Assembly: GCA_902789675.1 (NCBI GenBank)
Contig: CADAPG010000018.1
Span: 1 to 51,514, forward strand
Origin: an uncultured Eubacteriales bacterium
GTDB taxonomy: Bacteria > Bacillota > Clostridia > Christensenellales > CAG-138
Length of the DNA: 51,514 nucleotides
Reading direction: 5' to 3'
The position numbers were made by a program, and so were the translations under genes. A model generated the notes under the pieces. That model saw only the letters and a program-made list of their open reading frames with translations, had not been told where the DNA came from and searched no databases. The number at the start of each line of letters is the position of its first letter. The stretch's first letter is position 1. Below, one piece after another: positions 7,775-16,880 of the stretch.

Positions 7775-8881
7775 TCAGTGCTTTGCAAAGTATTGATACA
7801 TCGTACAGACCATACCGCCGTTGCTGAGCTTTCGGCGCTTGTCCGCAGGCTGTCCGTAGATCGATTCGAACTCGCGGTTGGACGTGATCACGTTGATCTG
7901 CCAGCCCGGGATGCGTTCAAACACGGCGTGCATCTCCCGATAGAGCTTTTTGACCTCCTTCGCGTCTGAGAGCCGTTCGCCGTAGGGCGGATTGCAGATC
8001 AGAACGCCGTTCCTCCATTCGGTGGAAAGCTCCTTCAACGGACGCACCTTCCAATCCAGCATCACGCCCGCCTTTTTGGCATGCTTCTTACAGAGGTCGA
8101 TGCAGTGCGGATCAATGTCGGAACCGAGAATGCAAAGCGGATCGTTCTTCTGCGCCGCGCGCGCGTCTTCCCTTGCCTGCCGGAACAGATCGGGATCGAC
8201 AAACCGCCATTGCTCCGCGGCGAACGATCGGTTCAGCGACGGCGCAATATTGTTCGCGATCATCGCGGCTTCGATCGGGATCGTGCCAGAGCCGCACATC
8301 GGATCGATCAGCGGCGTATCCGGAAAGAATCTGGAGAGCAGGATCAGACCCGCGCCGAGCGTTTCGGACAGCGGCGCCGGCACGTTATAGGTCCGGTAAC
8401 CGCGCCGCGAAAGACCCGCGCCGCAGCAATCGAGCGCAAGCGTGACCTCGTCGCGCAGAATGCCGACTTCGACGATGACCTCCTCCTCCGTCTCCGGAAC
8501 GGTGTTTACGTGATAGGACGCCTTCAGCGATTCGACGATCGCCTTTTTGACGATGCTCTGACAATCGGAAACGGAAAACAGCGTGCTCTTTGCGCTCTTG
8601 CCGTTCACATGGATCTTCGTTCTCGGCGACAGATACCGATTCCACGGAAGCGCCTTCGTCTGCTCGAACAGGGAATCGAACGTGTCTGCCCGAAACGTTC
8701 CGACCGTCATCAGAAGGCGCTCTGCGGTACGAAGCCAAAGCAGCGCTTTTGCCATCTCCTGAAATCCGCCGGAAAACTTGACACGCGCATCCAGCGTTTC
8801 TGTATCGAGGATGCCGAGCTTATGCAGCTGGAACGCCACGGTCGATTCCAGACCGATCTTGGCGGTTGCGATAAATTCCAT
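7775..8881 (-). CDS. THUMP-domain 23S rRNA guanine methyltransferase (RlmL/YpsC family)
   Basis: The product is 368 residues. The N-terminal half is a THUMP RNA-binding domain and the C-terminal half a Rossmann-fold methyltransferase with the SAM motif DPMCGSGTIPIEAA and the N2-guanine motif NPPYGERL. It belongs to the single-domain Firmicutes branch related to B. subtilis YpsC and the N-terminal part of E. coli RlmL, which methylate 23S rRNA. The ATG at 8881 follows AAGGAG and sits one base from the upstream TPR gene stop. Confidence 0.88.
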   Translation of the reverse strand: MEFIATAKIGLESTVAFQLHKLGILDTETLDARVKFSGGFQEMAKALLWLRTAERLLMTVGTFRADTFDSLFEQTKALPWNRYLSPRTKIHVNGKSAKSTLFSVSDCQSIVKKAIVESLKASYHVNTVPETEEEVIVEVGILRDEVTLALDCCGAGLSRRGYRTYNVPAPLSETLGAGLILLSRFFPDTPLIDPMCGSGTIPIEAAMIANNIAPSLNRSFAAEQWRFVDPDLFRQAREDARAAQKNDPLCILGSDIDPHCIDLCKKHAKKAGVMLDWKVRPLKELSTEWRNGVLICNPPYGERLSDAKEVKKLYREMHAVFERIPGWQINVITSNREFESIYGQPADKRRKLSNGGMVCTMYQYFAKH

Positions 8882-8882
8882 A

Positions 8883-10637
8883 TCAGGACTCCTTTTCCCT
8901 GTGCATCGTGGACAGAATGCGCCTCAAAGCGTTCTCCATGCGTCGTTCCGATACGTCGTACAGATCCATTATGACGTCCGGCTTGATCGAGGTATCGTTG
9001 ATCGCCCCGAGACCCATCAGGATAAACGCAGCGGCAAACGCATCCTCCTGCTGCCGTGTGATCGTCGGATATTTTCCGTCCGGATAGCAGGACAGATAGA
9101 AGAAGAAAATGCGCGTCGTGACTTCGCGATGATGCTCCGGCACCGTGATGTTCCGATATCGGATGTCGTCGTGCAGATCGCTTTCAAACGAACCGATATG
9201 TTCGAGAATACATTCGTAGCTCAGAGGCAGCTTCTTCGGCATCTGCATGGGACGCACGATCCCGTACTGCCATTCGCCCGAATAATAGAGCGAATACGGC
9301 GGTTTTGCTTCCATACCGAGCAAAAGTCCGAATACAAACTGCTTGTCCTCGTCGGATTGATCGAAGCGGATCAGAAACGCGCGCAATGCGCGTTCCGCTT
9401 CCGCATTTCCGATCACGGAGAGCATCTTTGCCGTTCCACGTACGGACGGCGAAAGCGGGCTGATCAACGCCCATTTGAGGACCGCGCGAAACTCTTTATC
9501 GTTCTCCCATGTTTTCCGGATCGCTTCTATGCCCGCCGTGGCGACGTCGCGGATCCGCCGCTGCCGCACGACCGCTTCCCGCACAGGAACGTCATAGTTG
9601 ATCGACCAGCCGCGCTTGAAATCCGCGTCGGAATCCTCGCGGATATGCTTTTTGTAGTACGATGCGACGGTGTCGTTTTCGTTGCGCACTACAAGATCAT
9701 CGTAGATCTGCTCCGCTTCGCGCTTTCTGCCCTGTACGTAGTAACAAAACGCAAGCTGATGCAGCATTTCCGTATCGTACGGAAGCGAATCGCGCAAAAG
9801 CTCCAACGCTGTCTGCGCCCGCTCATATTCGCCGATCTCCATCAGGATCGGCGCTGCATATCCAAGTTCTTCCGGCGAACATTCCTCGTCGATCAGGATC
9901 TTCTTGCTCTGTTCCTTTGCCTCCTGCTCCTGTTTCTGTACGTGCAGCAGAAGCGTCATCAGCGCGTTTCCGCGCACGCTTTTGCTGTTGCGCTTGAACA
10001 GATTGAACAGGCGCTTTTTCGCTTCGTCATATTCTCGGAGCGAAAACTGCATCATAGCAATTTCCATATCCAGCATTTCGCTGTCGGGGTATTTTTCGGA
10101 AGCCGAAAGCAGCAGCTGCAGCCCGGAATCGTCGTTGCCGGAAACATACATTGCTTTTGCGCGATGGATTGTTTCCAAAAGCGCAAGATCCTCCGCCCCG
10201 ATCAGCCCGATCTGCGCTTCAAGCTCCGGCGCGTCTTCGATCAGTTCGATCATGTCCATTGCGCGGTCGGCATACGGTCCGTCCGGATCCCGTTCGATGC
10301 AAAGCTTACAGCACTGATCCGCCGCCTGAAACTCTTCAAGACCCATGAAATTCGAAGCGATGCCGAAGATCAGCTCGGTTGAATTCTGCGATTCCTCCCG
10401 TAAGGACGTCAAAAGGACGCTGAGGCTCTCCTCGAATCGGTGCATCCGATGCAGGACCTCGGCAAACGCAAGGATGTATTCATCTCGTTCCGGTTCCATT
10501 TCATACGCTCTGCGCAGATACTGTTCGGCTCTCAGAAGATCCTCGTTGTCCGTCAGGTATTTGTTTCCGCGCTGATAAAAGAACTCGGCGTTTTGCTGAA
10601 ACGGGATGATTACTCCCGTTTCCCGATCATTGTTCAT
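8883..10637 (-). CDS. Tetratricopeptide-repeat protein of unknown function
   Basis: The product is 584 residues. Helical repeat pairs with the TPR pattern (for example RAEQYLRRAYEMEPERDEYI and RFEESLSVLL) fill the first two thirds. The last third is helical and has no motif I know. There is no signal peptide or membrane segment, so it is probably cytoplasmic. The ATG at 10637 follows GGAGG and lies inside the end of hslO by 11 bases, so it is coupled to that gene. TPR proteins usually act as scaffolds. No partner can be named from the sequence. Confidence 0.75.
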   Translation of the reverse strand: MNNDRETGVIIPFQQNAEFFYQRGNKYLTDNEDLLRAEQYLRRAYEMEPERDEYILAFAEVLHRMHRFEESLSVLLTSLREESQNSTELIFGIASNFMGLEEFQAADQCCKLCIERDPDGPYADRAMDMIELIEDAPELEAQIGLIGAEDLALLETIHRAKAMYVSGNDDSGLQLLLSASEKYPDSEMLDMEIAMMQFSLREYDEAKKRLFNLFKRNSKSVRGNALMTLLLHVQKQEQEAKEQSKKILIDEECSPEELGYAAPILMEIGEYERAQTALELLRDSLPYDTEMLHQLAFCYYVQGRKREAEQIYDDLVVRNENDTVASYYKKHIREDSDADFKRGWSINYDVPVREAVVRQRRIRDVATAGIEAIRKTWENDKEFRAVLKWALISPLSPSVRGTAKMLSVIGNAEAERALRAFLIRFDQSDEDKQFVFGLLLGMEAKPPYSLYYSGEWQYGIVRPMQMPKKLPLSYECILEHIGSFESDLHDDIRYRNITVPEHHREVTTRIFFFYLSCYPDGKYPTITRQQEDAFAAAFILMGLGAINDTSIKPDVIMDLYDVSERRMENALRRILSTMHREKES

Positions 10638-11538
10638 CCGTTCCTCCGTTGTCCGTTGCTTCCGCAAGAAGCGATTCCAAAGCGGCTCGGTCAAATTGAT
10701 ACGATTTCCCGCAGAACTGGCATGTAAGCTCCGCTTTTCCATCCTGTTCGATCAGCTCGGTCAGCTCTTTTCTGCCGATCGAGATCAACGCGCGTTCCAA
10801 CCGCTCGCGCGAGCAGTCGCAGGAAAATGCGGGCGTATAGGTATCTGTGTAGGTCGCATCGAGATCCCTGAAAAGATCGTGCAGGATATCGTTAAGCGCT
10901 TCTCCGTCGGCAAGGCGTGTGCCGAGCGTCGGGATCCGGTCTGCGATCGCCATCACACGCTCGATCGCTTCGTCCGGACAGTTCGGCATCGTTTGAATCA
11001 AAAGACCGCCCGCACCGGTCACAAAGCCGTCCGCGGCGTTCTCATGCACGCCGAGATAGACGATCGACGGCTGCTGTTCGCTTGCGGTGAAATACTGCGC
11101 GAAGTCCTCTGCGATCTCGCCGGAAATCAGATTGCACATGCCGACGTACGGCTCCTTCAATCCGAGATCCCGGATCAGCGTCAGCTTGCCGGACGTCCCG
11201 ACATATCCGCGCACGTCCAGTTTTGCGTCCGCTCGCAGCGGGAGTTCAACGTCCGGATTCGTCGCATAGCCCTTCACCGCTCCGCCGCTGCGTCCGACGC
11301 ACACCAGGTTGCCGGAGGGACCGTTTCCAGCAAGCACCGTCGTGACCGTATCCGTCGCATTCTTGCACAGCGTCGCGATCACGGACGTCATCAGAAGCTG
11401 CCGTCCGAGCGCGGCGGTCGCCACGCGGGAAAGTCCGTGCGTTTGCTGCGCGTCCCGCACAAGCTGTGTTCCGTCGATCGCCGCAAAGCGCAGCGCGCGA
11501 TCTGCCAGCATTCCGTGTATGATACAATCCTTCGACAT
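10627..11538 (-). CDS. hslO: Redox-regulated chaperone Hsp33
   Basis: The product is 303 residues. Hsp33 is a cytoplasmic holdase switched on by oxidation. The C-terminal redox switch is intact, with four zinc cysteines in CDC and CQFC, and the core shows GRQLLMTSVIATLCKN and GNGPSGNLV. I chose the ATG at 11538, eight bases after AAGGGG, over an overlapping GTG at 11547. It is in an operon with genes for RNA and nucleotide metabolism and overlaps the TPR gene downstream. Confidence 0.93.
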   Translation of the reverse strand: MSKDCIIHGMLADRALRFAAIDGTQLVRDAQQTHGLSRVATAALGRQLLMTSVIATLCKNATDTVTTVLAGNGPSGNLVCVGRSGGAVKGYATNPDVELPLRADAKLDVRGYVGTSGKLTLIRDLGLKEPYVGMCNLISGEIAEDFAQYFTASEQQPSIVYLGVHENAADGFVTGAGGLLIQTMPNCPDEAIERVMAIADRIPTLGTRLADGEALNDILHDLFRDLDATYTDTYTPAFSCDCSRERLERALISIGRKELTELIEQDGKAELTCQFCGKSYQFDRAALESLLAEATDNGGTDEQ

Positions 11539-11543
11539 TTTTA

Positions 11544-12287
11544 TCACCCCTTGATCGCAACGAACTGGATCCGTTCGCTGTCCCGTCTGACGGGATCTCT
11601 CGTGAAGGCGTCATAGGCATGAACGTTCATGAAGCCCGCTTTTTTCAACGCTTTTGTGAGCTCGTCGACCGTGTACGCCCGCTGCAGATGCTTTTCCGTA
11701 AAGCGATCGTACTGCGCGCCGTTTTTCACAAAGCACGTCAGCTCCATCTCGCAGAGCTTTGTTTTCGCATCGTAATTGTTCTTCCAGATATAGGCGTACT
11801 CGTCCGTCTCCTCCGTAAAGGTGTTTGTGCCGAGCACCTTGCGGAACTTGTATGAAGACGAAACGTCGAACAGCAGCATGCCTCCCGGCTTCAAACAGCC
11901 CGCGGCATGCACAAAGAACGATTCGACGTCCTTCATCGACGTCAGATAGTTCACGCCGTCGCAAACGGAAAGCAGCGCGTCGATCTGCTTGTGGATCTTC
12001 AGCCTGCGCATATCCTCGCAGATAAATATGATGCCCTTCGCGCCCTCGCGGAACGCGTTGTTTCTTGCTTCGATCAGCATTTCGGGCGAGACGTCGTTGC
12101 CCGTCACATGATAACCCTTCTTGTACAGCAGGATCGCCGCCGCGCCGGTGCCGCACGCGCAGTCCATGATCCTGTGCGCGCCGTTATCGCGCAGAAATTC
12201 GTCAAGATAATCGATCCAGGCATTGCGGTCGACGTCATGCATCATCCTGTCGTAGACAGGCGCGAATGCCGTATACTGATTCTTCAT
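11544..12287 (-). CDS. Class I SAM-dependent methyltransferase
   Basis: The product is 247 residues. SAM-binding motif I is DCACGTGAAAI and the following acidic residue is in GNDVSPEMLIEA. The later segment GGMLLFDVSS is motif post-II/III. The overall pattern fits the small-molecule or unknown-substrate methyltransferases often linked to whiA operons in Firmicutes. The substrate is unknown. Its ATG overlaps the whiA stop by four bases and follows GGAGGA. Confidence 0.82.
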   Translation of the reverse strand: MKNQYTAFAPVYDRMMHDVDRNAWIDYLDEFLRDNGAHRIMDCACGTGAAAILLYKKGYHVTGNDVSPEMLIEARNNAFREGAKGIIFICEDMRRLKIHKQIDALLSVCDGVNYLTSMKDVESFFVHAAGCLKPGGMLLFDVSSSYKFRKVLGTNTFTEETDEYAYIWKNNYDAKTKLCEMELTCFVKNGAQYDRFTEKHLQRAYTVDELTKALKKAGFMNVHAYDAFTRDPVRRDSERIQFVAIKG

Positions 12288-13216
12288 TCTTCCTCCAATC
12301 CCTCGGCGAGCTTCATCAGCCGGTCAAGCCGATGATACATGCCGGATTTCTGAATTTCGGCAAGATCCGCAAGCTCCTGAACGGTCGCGTCCGGATGCGC
12401 AAGCCGAAGCTGCGCCGCCTGCTGCAGACTTGCCGGCAGCGATCGGATCCCGATCGTTCTGTCGATCACGGCGATCGCCGCCTGCTGACGGATCGACGCG
12501 ACGACCTGCTTGTCCAGATTTGCCGTTTCGCAATTGTTCGTACGATTGATATAGTTTCGCATGTCCTTCTCGACACGCACGTTCTCAAGCGCCAGCGCAG
12601 AAGACGACGCGCCGATCAGAGCAAGCATGCCGCTGACGTCGTCTCCATCCTTGAGATACACAAGGTACCGGTCTCCGTTCCGCACGGAGATCCTTGCGTG
12701 AAGCCGGAATCCGCGCATGATGTCGTGAACGGCGTTTGCAACGGATTCGGAACGGAACACGATTTCCAGATGATAACCGCGTTTCGGGTCGACGCAGCTT
12801 CCGCCGCCGAGGAAGCATCCCCGGAGAAACGCGCGTTGATTTTCCTCATTCCGAAATACAACGGCAGGCACCTCGTTCATCAGACGAATGCCCTGCTCCG
12901 TCCGTACCATTGCGCCGGTATCCTGCATCAGCCGGTCGATCTCCTCGCCCGACAGCTTGACCTCATAGATCGGTTTCTTCCGATGCTCGACGATCTTTTC
13001 TTCAACGACCGCATCCGTGCGGTACAGACTCAGCGCGATCGACGCGACGTGCTTTGCCGCGCTCGGATTCTCCGTATGATAAAACAGTGAGGGCTTCAGC
13101 GAGATCCGGATTCCGCCCGCGGTAAAGGTCGATCCGGACAGCATGCAGAGACGCTGTTCGGGGTTTTTGACGCGTATGCGGATCAGTTCCTCTTTGCAAT
13201 CCGATGAAAAGCTCAT
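12284..13216 (-). CDS. whiA: DNA-binding protein WhiA
   Basis: The product is 310 residues. WhiA combines a LAGLIDADG-homing-endonuclease-like N-terminal domain with a C-terminal helix-turn-helix. Signatures include FLRGCFLGGGS, the NRTNNCETANLDK segment and the HTH with LADLAEIQKSGMYHRL. It is a regulator of division and sporulation in Actinobacteria and affects chromosome segregation in Bacillus. It overlaps rapZ by four bases. In many Firmicutes yvcK separates these two genes, but here it does not. Confidence 0.95.
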   Translation of the reverse strand: MSFSSDCKEELIRIRVKNPEQRLCMLSGSTFTAGGIRISLKPSLFYHTENPSAAKHVASIALSLYRTDAVVEEKIVEHRKKPIYEVKLSGEEIDRLMQDTGAMVRTEQGIRLMNEVPAVVFRNEENQRAFLRGCFLGGGSCVDPKRGYHLEIVFRSESVANAVHDIMRGFRLHARISVRNGDRYLVYLKDGDDVSGMLALIGASSSALALENVRVEKDMRNYINRTNNCETANLDKQVVASIRQQAAIAVIDRTIGIRSLPASLQQAAQLRLAHPDATVQELADLAEIQKSGMYHRLDRLMKLAEGLEEE

Positions 13217-14106
13217 AGTTCCCTCTTTTCGGCGCGAAGCTCAATGTCCTGAAGCTCGCGTTTAATGTCGCGGTGATAGATTCGCACGGCTTGTCCGCGG
13301 TTGCGAAGCCGCTCCGCCATATCCACCGAAGCCGCTACGGAACGGTGCCTGCCTCCCGTACATCCAAAGCAGATGCGAAGAATATGCTTGTCCTGCTTTT
13401 CAAACAGCGGAAGCAGATCGATGATGCTTTGTTCCAGATGATCCAGGAGTTCCTTCACATAGGGCTGTTTCAGAACGAAATCACGCACTTTTTCATCCGT
13501 GCCGGACAGATATCGCATATCCTCATAGTAGAACGGATTCTCCACGAACCGCATATCGATCACGATATCGGCGTCAACCGGCACGCCGCGCTTATAACCG
13601 AAGCTCGAAAGCACGACGGTCATCTGATCCTGGTCCATCTCCGGTATGATCTTTTCCAGGCACGAGGAAAGCTCGCGCGAGGGAATATCGCTGGTGTCCA
13701 GAACAAAATCCGCCGCGTCCCGTATGACGGACAGAAAGCCGCGTTCCGTTCGGACGCCCGATTCCGCCTCGCCGGAAACACCGAGCGGATGACGCTTTCT
13801 GGTTTCGTTGTAGCGGCGCTTCAGAACATCGTCGCGCGCGTCCAGAAACAGGATCGTATGCGGCACATCGATCTTTTTGATCTCTTTCAGTACGGTTTCC
13901 GGGCTTCTCGAAAGCAGGCCCTCCCGCGAATCCATCGTGACCGCCGCATGGCGGATCGGCGGGTTCGCGTTCTTGCACATCGAAATAAACTCCGTCAGCA
14001 TCGGCGAAGGAAGGTTGTCCACGCAGTAAAAGCCCATATCCTCGAGCGATTTCAATGCAAGCGATTTGCCTGCGCCGCTCATGCCCGTTACAATCAGAAG
14101 ATCCAT
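13213..14106 (-). CDS. rapZ: RNase adapter / nucleotide-binding protein RapZ (YvcJ)
   Basis: The product is 297 residues. A Walker A GMSGAGKS is at residues 8-15, Walker-B-type LFLDARD lies near 95-101, and the C-terminal domain ends with the conserved CTGGRHRSVA segment. RapZ/YvcJ binds nucleotides. In E. coli it targets RNase E to GlmZ and so controls amino-sugar synthesis, while in Bacillus YvcJ affects competence. The position between murB and whiA suits a link to cell-wall precursor supply. An AAAGGA site precedes ATG 14106. Confidence 0.94.
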   Translation of the reverse strand: MDLLIVTGMSGAGKSLALKSLEDMGFYCVDNLPSPMLTEFISMCKNANPPIRHAAVTMDSREGLLSRSPETVLKEIKKIDVPHTILFLDARDDVLKRRYNETRKRHPLGVSGEAESGVRTERGFLSVIRDAADFVLDTSDIPSRELSSCLEKIIPEMDQDQMTVVLSSFGYKRGVPVDADIVIDMRFVENPFYYEDMRYLSGTDEKVRDFVLKQPYVKELLDHLEQSIIDLLPLFEKQDKHILRICFGCTGGRHRSVAASVDMAERLRNRGQAVRIYHRDIKRELQDIELRAEKREL

Positions 14107-14118
14107 GCGCTTGTCCTT

Positions 14119-14988
14119 TCAGATTCGTTTGACCTCAGGTTCCAGTGTGACCCCTGTTCGTTCCTTTACTACAGCACGTACATGTTCGATCAGCGCTGTA
14201 ATATCGTTCTCCGTCGCGCCGCCCGTATTCACAATGAATCCGGCATGCTTCGGCGAGACCTGCGCGCCGCCTACGGAATACCCCTTCAACCCGCACTGCT
14301 CGATCAGCGCTCCGGCAAAGTATCCCTCCGGCCGTTTGAACGTGCTGCCCGCGGACGGCAGCTCCAGCGGCTGTTTTGCGCGGCGTTTTTCCATGCACGA
14401 CTGCATCGTTTCCGTCGCAGTTCCGTCGTCCTGCGCAAGTTCGAATTCCGCTTCGAGCGCGACCGTGCCGGGGAATGTAAACGCGCTTCTGCGGTATCCG
14501 AGATCCTCGTCTTTCACGTCAATCCATTCGTCGCGTCCGTTTCTCAGAACGCGGATCCGTTTCAGGATCTGTTTGATCTCGCCGCCGTATGCGCCGGCGT
14601 TCATCGCGCACGCGCCGCCGACCGTGCCGGGGATGCCGCAAAGGCGTTCCATGCCGGAAAGTCCGCGTTTTACCGTCTCGCGCGAGAGCTGCGTCAGCGA
14701 GGTGCCGCAGCAGGCAATCACCTTGGTTCCGTCGAATACCGGTTCATGCAGCGGCGTATCGAACCGGATCACAAGTCCGTCGAATCCGCTGTCGGCCGCA
14801 AGGATGTTGGTCCCCTTCCCGAGCAGCGTGACCGGCATTTCAACGGACGCCGCATATTCGATCGCCTGTCGGATCTCTTCATACGACTGCGGACGCAGCA
14901 CAAAGCGTGCCGGACCGCCGACGCGGAAGCTCGTCAGCTCGGCAAGCGGAATATTCGTTTCAAACCGGAATGATTCCGGCATCTCCAT
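14119..14988 (-). CDS. murB: UDP-N-acetylenolpyruvoylglucosamine reductase MurB
   Basis: The product is about 289 residues. MurB is the FAD/NADPH enzyme that makes UDP-MurNAc. The FAD-binding GKGTNILAAD, the GIPGTVGGA motif and the catalytic Ser and Glu regions (GSTFKRPEG and LEPEV) are present. I prefer ATG 14988 because AGGGG lies four bases upstream. An ATG at 15009 is also in frame but would start almost directly at the -10 element. It is the first gene of the operon running to the rRNA methyltransferase. Confidence 0.93.
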   Translation of the reverse strand: MEMPESFRFETNIPLAELTSFRVGGPARFVLRPQSYEEIRQAIEYAASVEMPVTLLGKGTNILAADSGFDGLVIRFDTPLHEPVFDGTKVIACCGTSLTQLSRETVKRGLSGMERLCGIPGTVGGACAMNAGAYGGEIKQILKRIRVLRNGRDEWIDVKDEDLGYRRSAFTFPGTVALEAEFELAQDDGTATETMQSCMEKRRAKQPLELPSAGSTFKRPEGYFAGALIEQCGLKGYSVGGAQVSPKHAGFIVNTGGATENDITALIEHVRAVVKERTGVTLEPEVKRI

Positions 14989-15015
14989 ATTTCCCCTATT
15001 TTGATTCATATTTTT

Positions 15016-15044
15016 ATTATAACAAATCACACGCGAAGGCACAA
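15016..15044 (-). promoter_or_regulatory. Promoter of the murB operon
   Basis: Minus-strand TTGTGC (15039-15044) and a perfect TATAAT (15016-15021) are 17 bases apart, with an extended -10 TG. Transcription would start only a few bases before the first in-frame ATG of murB. Confidence 0.65.
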
Positions 15045-15047
15045 CAC

Positions 15048-16019
15048 CTATCTGCAACATTCCCGCAAACGATTTGTGAACATCGTGTGCGCTTCCGCAT
15101 CGCCCTTTCTTGACCGCGCCGCATCGTCGCACAGCGCGTCATAGTTCTGTTGCCATAAAAACGGATCGACCGTTTCAATCTTTTGGTATGCTTTATAGAT
15201 CGGTTTCAGGATCGGATCGGGCGGCGTTTGTCGAACGTCCGAACGGACGGAAAACAAGCCGAGCGCATCCAAGGTCTGCTGCGATTCCTGCGTCAGCAGA
15301 AACGCCGTGAAATCCAGGATCACGGCAGTTTTTGCCGCATCCGTTTCCCGATCAACGCCGATCCAGCACACGGCGTCCGTAAAGCTGTCGATCGGCTCTA
15401 TCGTTGAAAGCGCAAATCCATCCTTATACCGGATCAGATCCCCCGCCCGCCGCAGATCCAGAAACAGGACATCCGCTTTCTCCTCGCTTGCCGTATTCTC
15501 GCCCGCGCTCAATCGCGCGGCAAGGATCTCGTCCGCATAATATCTTTTCTCCCCCGTGCCGTCCGGATGCTTCAGTAGTTTACAATAGCCGGAAAAGCAG
15601 TACGGCACGCAGCGATCATCTTGAAACAAACCATCGCGCAGCGGGATGGAAAGGTCCGGAACACTTTGCAGACGATCCGCATACAGGCTTCCGGAGAAAA
15701 ACGAATACGCGTCGGGACGTCTGCCGCCTTCCAGCCGCTCCGCAAACGTCTTTTCGTCCATTCCCTCGATCTCGATGTATGTACCTTTGTGCTTCTTTTC
15801 ATATGCTTCCGCCCTGCGCTTCAGCCATTGCGTCAGGCTGCCGGCATACGGACGATGACGCACGATATGGTACAGCACGATCGACCCCGTGTACCGATCC
15901 GGATCTCTTTCAAAACGCGGATCGACGTACGATTTCTGCGCGCCCTGTACGAGCTTCGCAGGCGTAAAGAGCAGAAAGCAGATCATGGCTGCGCATAGAA
16001 CGGTCCGTAAAATCTTCAT
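15048..16019 (-). CDS. Secreted solute-binding-protein-like protein
   Basis: The product is 323 residues. A signal peptide (hydrophobic core FLLFTP, cleavage near VQGA) precedes a domain with the look of an ABC-transporter extracellular binding protein. It has a LYHI strand, an amphipathic helix, then IEIEGMDEKTFAERL, and a C-terminal FLLTQESQQTLDALGLF resembling the end of family 1 binding proteins. There is no lipobox and no permease gene nearby, so a transport role is unproven. The ATG at 16019 follows AGGA. It is divergent from the spoIIA operon. Confidence 0.6.
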   Translation of the reverse strand: MKILRTVLCAAMICFLLFTPAKLVQGAQKSYVDPRFERDPDRYTGSIVLYHIVRHRPYAGSLTQWLKRRAEAYEKKHKGTYIEIEGMDEKTFAERLEGGRRPDAYSFFSGSLYADRLQSVPDLSIPLRDGLFQDDRCVPYCFSGYCKLLKHPDGTGEKRYYADEILAARLSAGENTASEEKADVLFLDLRRAGDLIRYKDGFALSTIEPIDSFTDAVCWIGVDRETDAAKTAVILDFTAFLLTQESQQTLDALGLFSVRSDVRQTPPDPILKPIYKAYQKIETVDPFLWQQNYDALCDDAARSRKGDAEAHTMFTNRLRECCR

Positions 16020-16134
16020 GTACAATCCTATTCGACAAAACAAGTCCGTATTCACCAGGGCTTGTCCCGTTTCTTAAAAGGATGCAAAGCACAAACGGTG
16101 TATATATATCTGAACCAAATACGGAGGTGGAACT

Positions 16135-16440
16135 ATGGAATTGAATGCGCAAAAGCGCGGTTCTCGGCTTTCCGTGCAGCTCTCCGGCGAGCTCGATCAT
16201 CACAGCGCCGAACAGACCCGCATCATGCTTGACACATTATTACGCGACGTTACCGTCCACGAGCTTGTGCTCGATCTGTCCGGAATGACATTTATGGACA
16301 GCGCCGGGATCGGCGTGATCCTCGGACGGTTCCGGAAGATTTCGATGCGCGGCGGCCGAATGGTCGTAAAAGGAATGAATGCGTCGGTCGACCGGCTGTT
16401 TCAGATGTCGGGGATATACGCGATCGTAGAAAGGCAGTAA
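16135..16440 (+). CDS. spoIIAA: Anti-sigma-F factor antagonist SpoIIAA
   Basis: The product is 101 residues with a STAS fold. The phosphorylated serine lies in MTFMDSAGIGVILGR (Ser56). In its unphosphorylated form SpoIIAA binds SpoIIAB and frees sigma-F in the forespore. It is a little shorter than the B. subtilis protein (about 117). The ATG follows GGAGG. It leads the three-gene spoIIA operon. Unlike in B. subtilis, no dacF precedes it. Confidence 0.94.
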   Translation: MELNAQKRGSRLSVQLSGELDHHSAEQTRIMLDTLLRDVTVHELVLDLSGMTFMDSAGIGVILGRFRKISMRGGRMVVKGMNASVDRLFQMSGIYAIVERQ

Positions 16441-16451
16441 GGAGGCACGAT

Positions 16452-16880
16452 ATGCATAACGAAATGGAAGTCCGATTCTTGTCCCTGTCGGGAAACGAAG
16501 CGCTTGCACGAGCCATCGCGGTTTCCTTCGCCGCACAGATGAATCCCGGAATCGAGGAGCTGTCCGATATCCGCACGGCGGTGTCGGAAGCCGTAACGAA
16601 CGCGATTATTCACGGATACGATCAGAACACCGACCGCGTCGTAACGCTGCAGATGGAGACCGAAAAGGACGTGCTGACCGTGATCGTCCGGGATGAAGGC
16701 TGCGGCATCGGCGATATCGATCTTGCCAGAAAACCGTTTTATACCTCAAAACCCGAACTGGAACGGTCCGGTATGGGCTTCTCGGTGATGGAGGCCTTTA
16801 TGGACAGCGTGGACGTACGTTCCGAGCTCGGGCACGGAACGACCGTTACGATGCGAAAGCGCATCCGTCATGCAGACTGA
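16452..16880 (+). CDS. spoIIAB: Anti-sigma-F factor and kinase SpoIIAB
   Basis: The product is 142 residues, a GHKL-type ATP-binding protein. The N box appears as EAVTNAIIHGY, the G1 box as DEGCGIGDID and the G2 region as ERSGMGFSVMEAF. It binds sigma-F and phosphorylates SpoIIAA. An AAGGAGG site precedes the ATG. Its end overlaps the start of sigF by 11 bases, which couples the anti-sigma factor to its target. Confidence 0.95.
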   Translation: MHNEMEVRFLSLSGNEALARAIAVSFAAQMNPGIEELSDIRTAVSEAVTNAIIHGYDQNTDRVVTLQMETEKDVLTVIVRDEGCGIGDIDLARKPFYTSKPELERSGMGFSVMEAFMDSVDVRSELGHGTTVTMRKRIRHAD

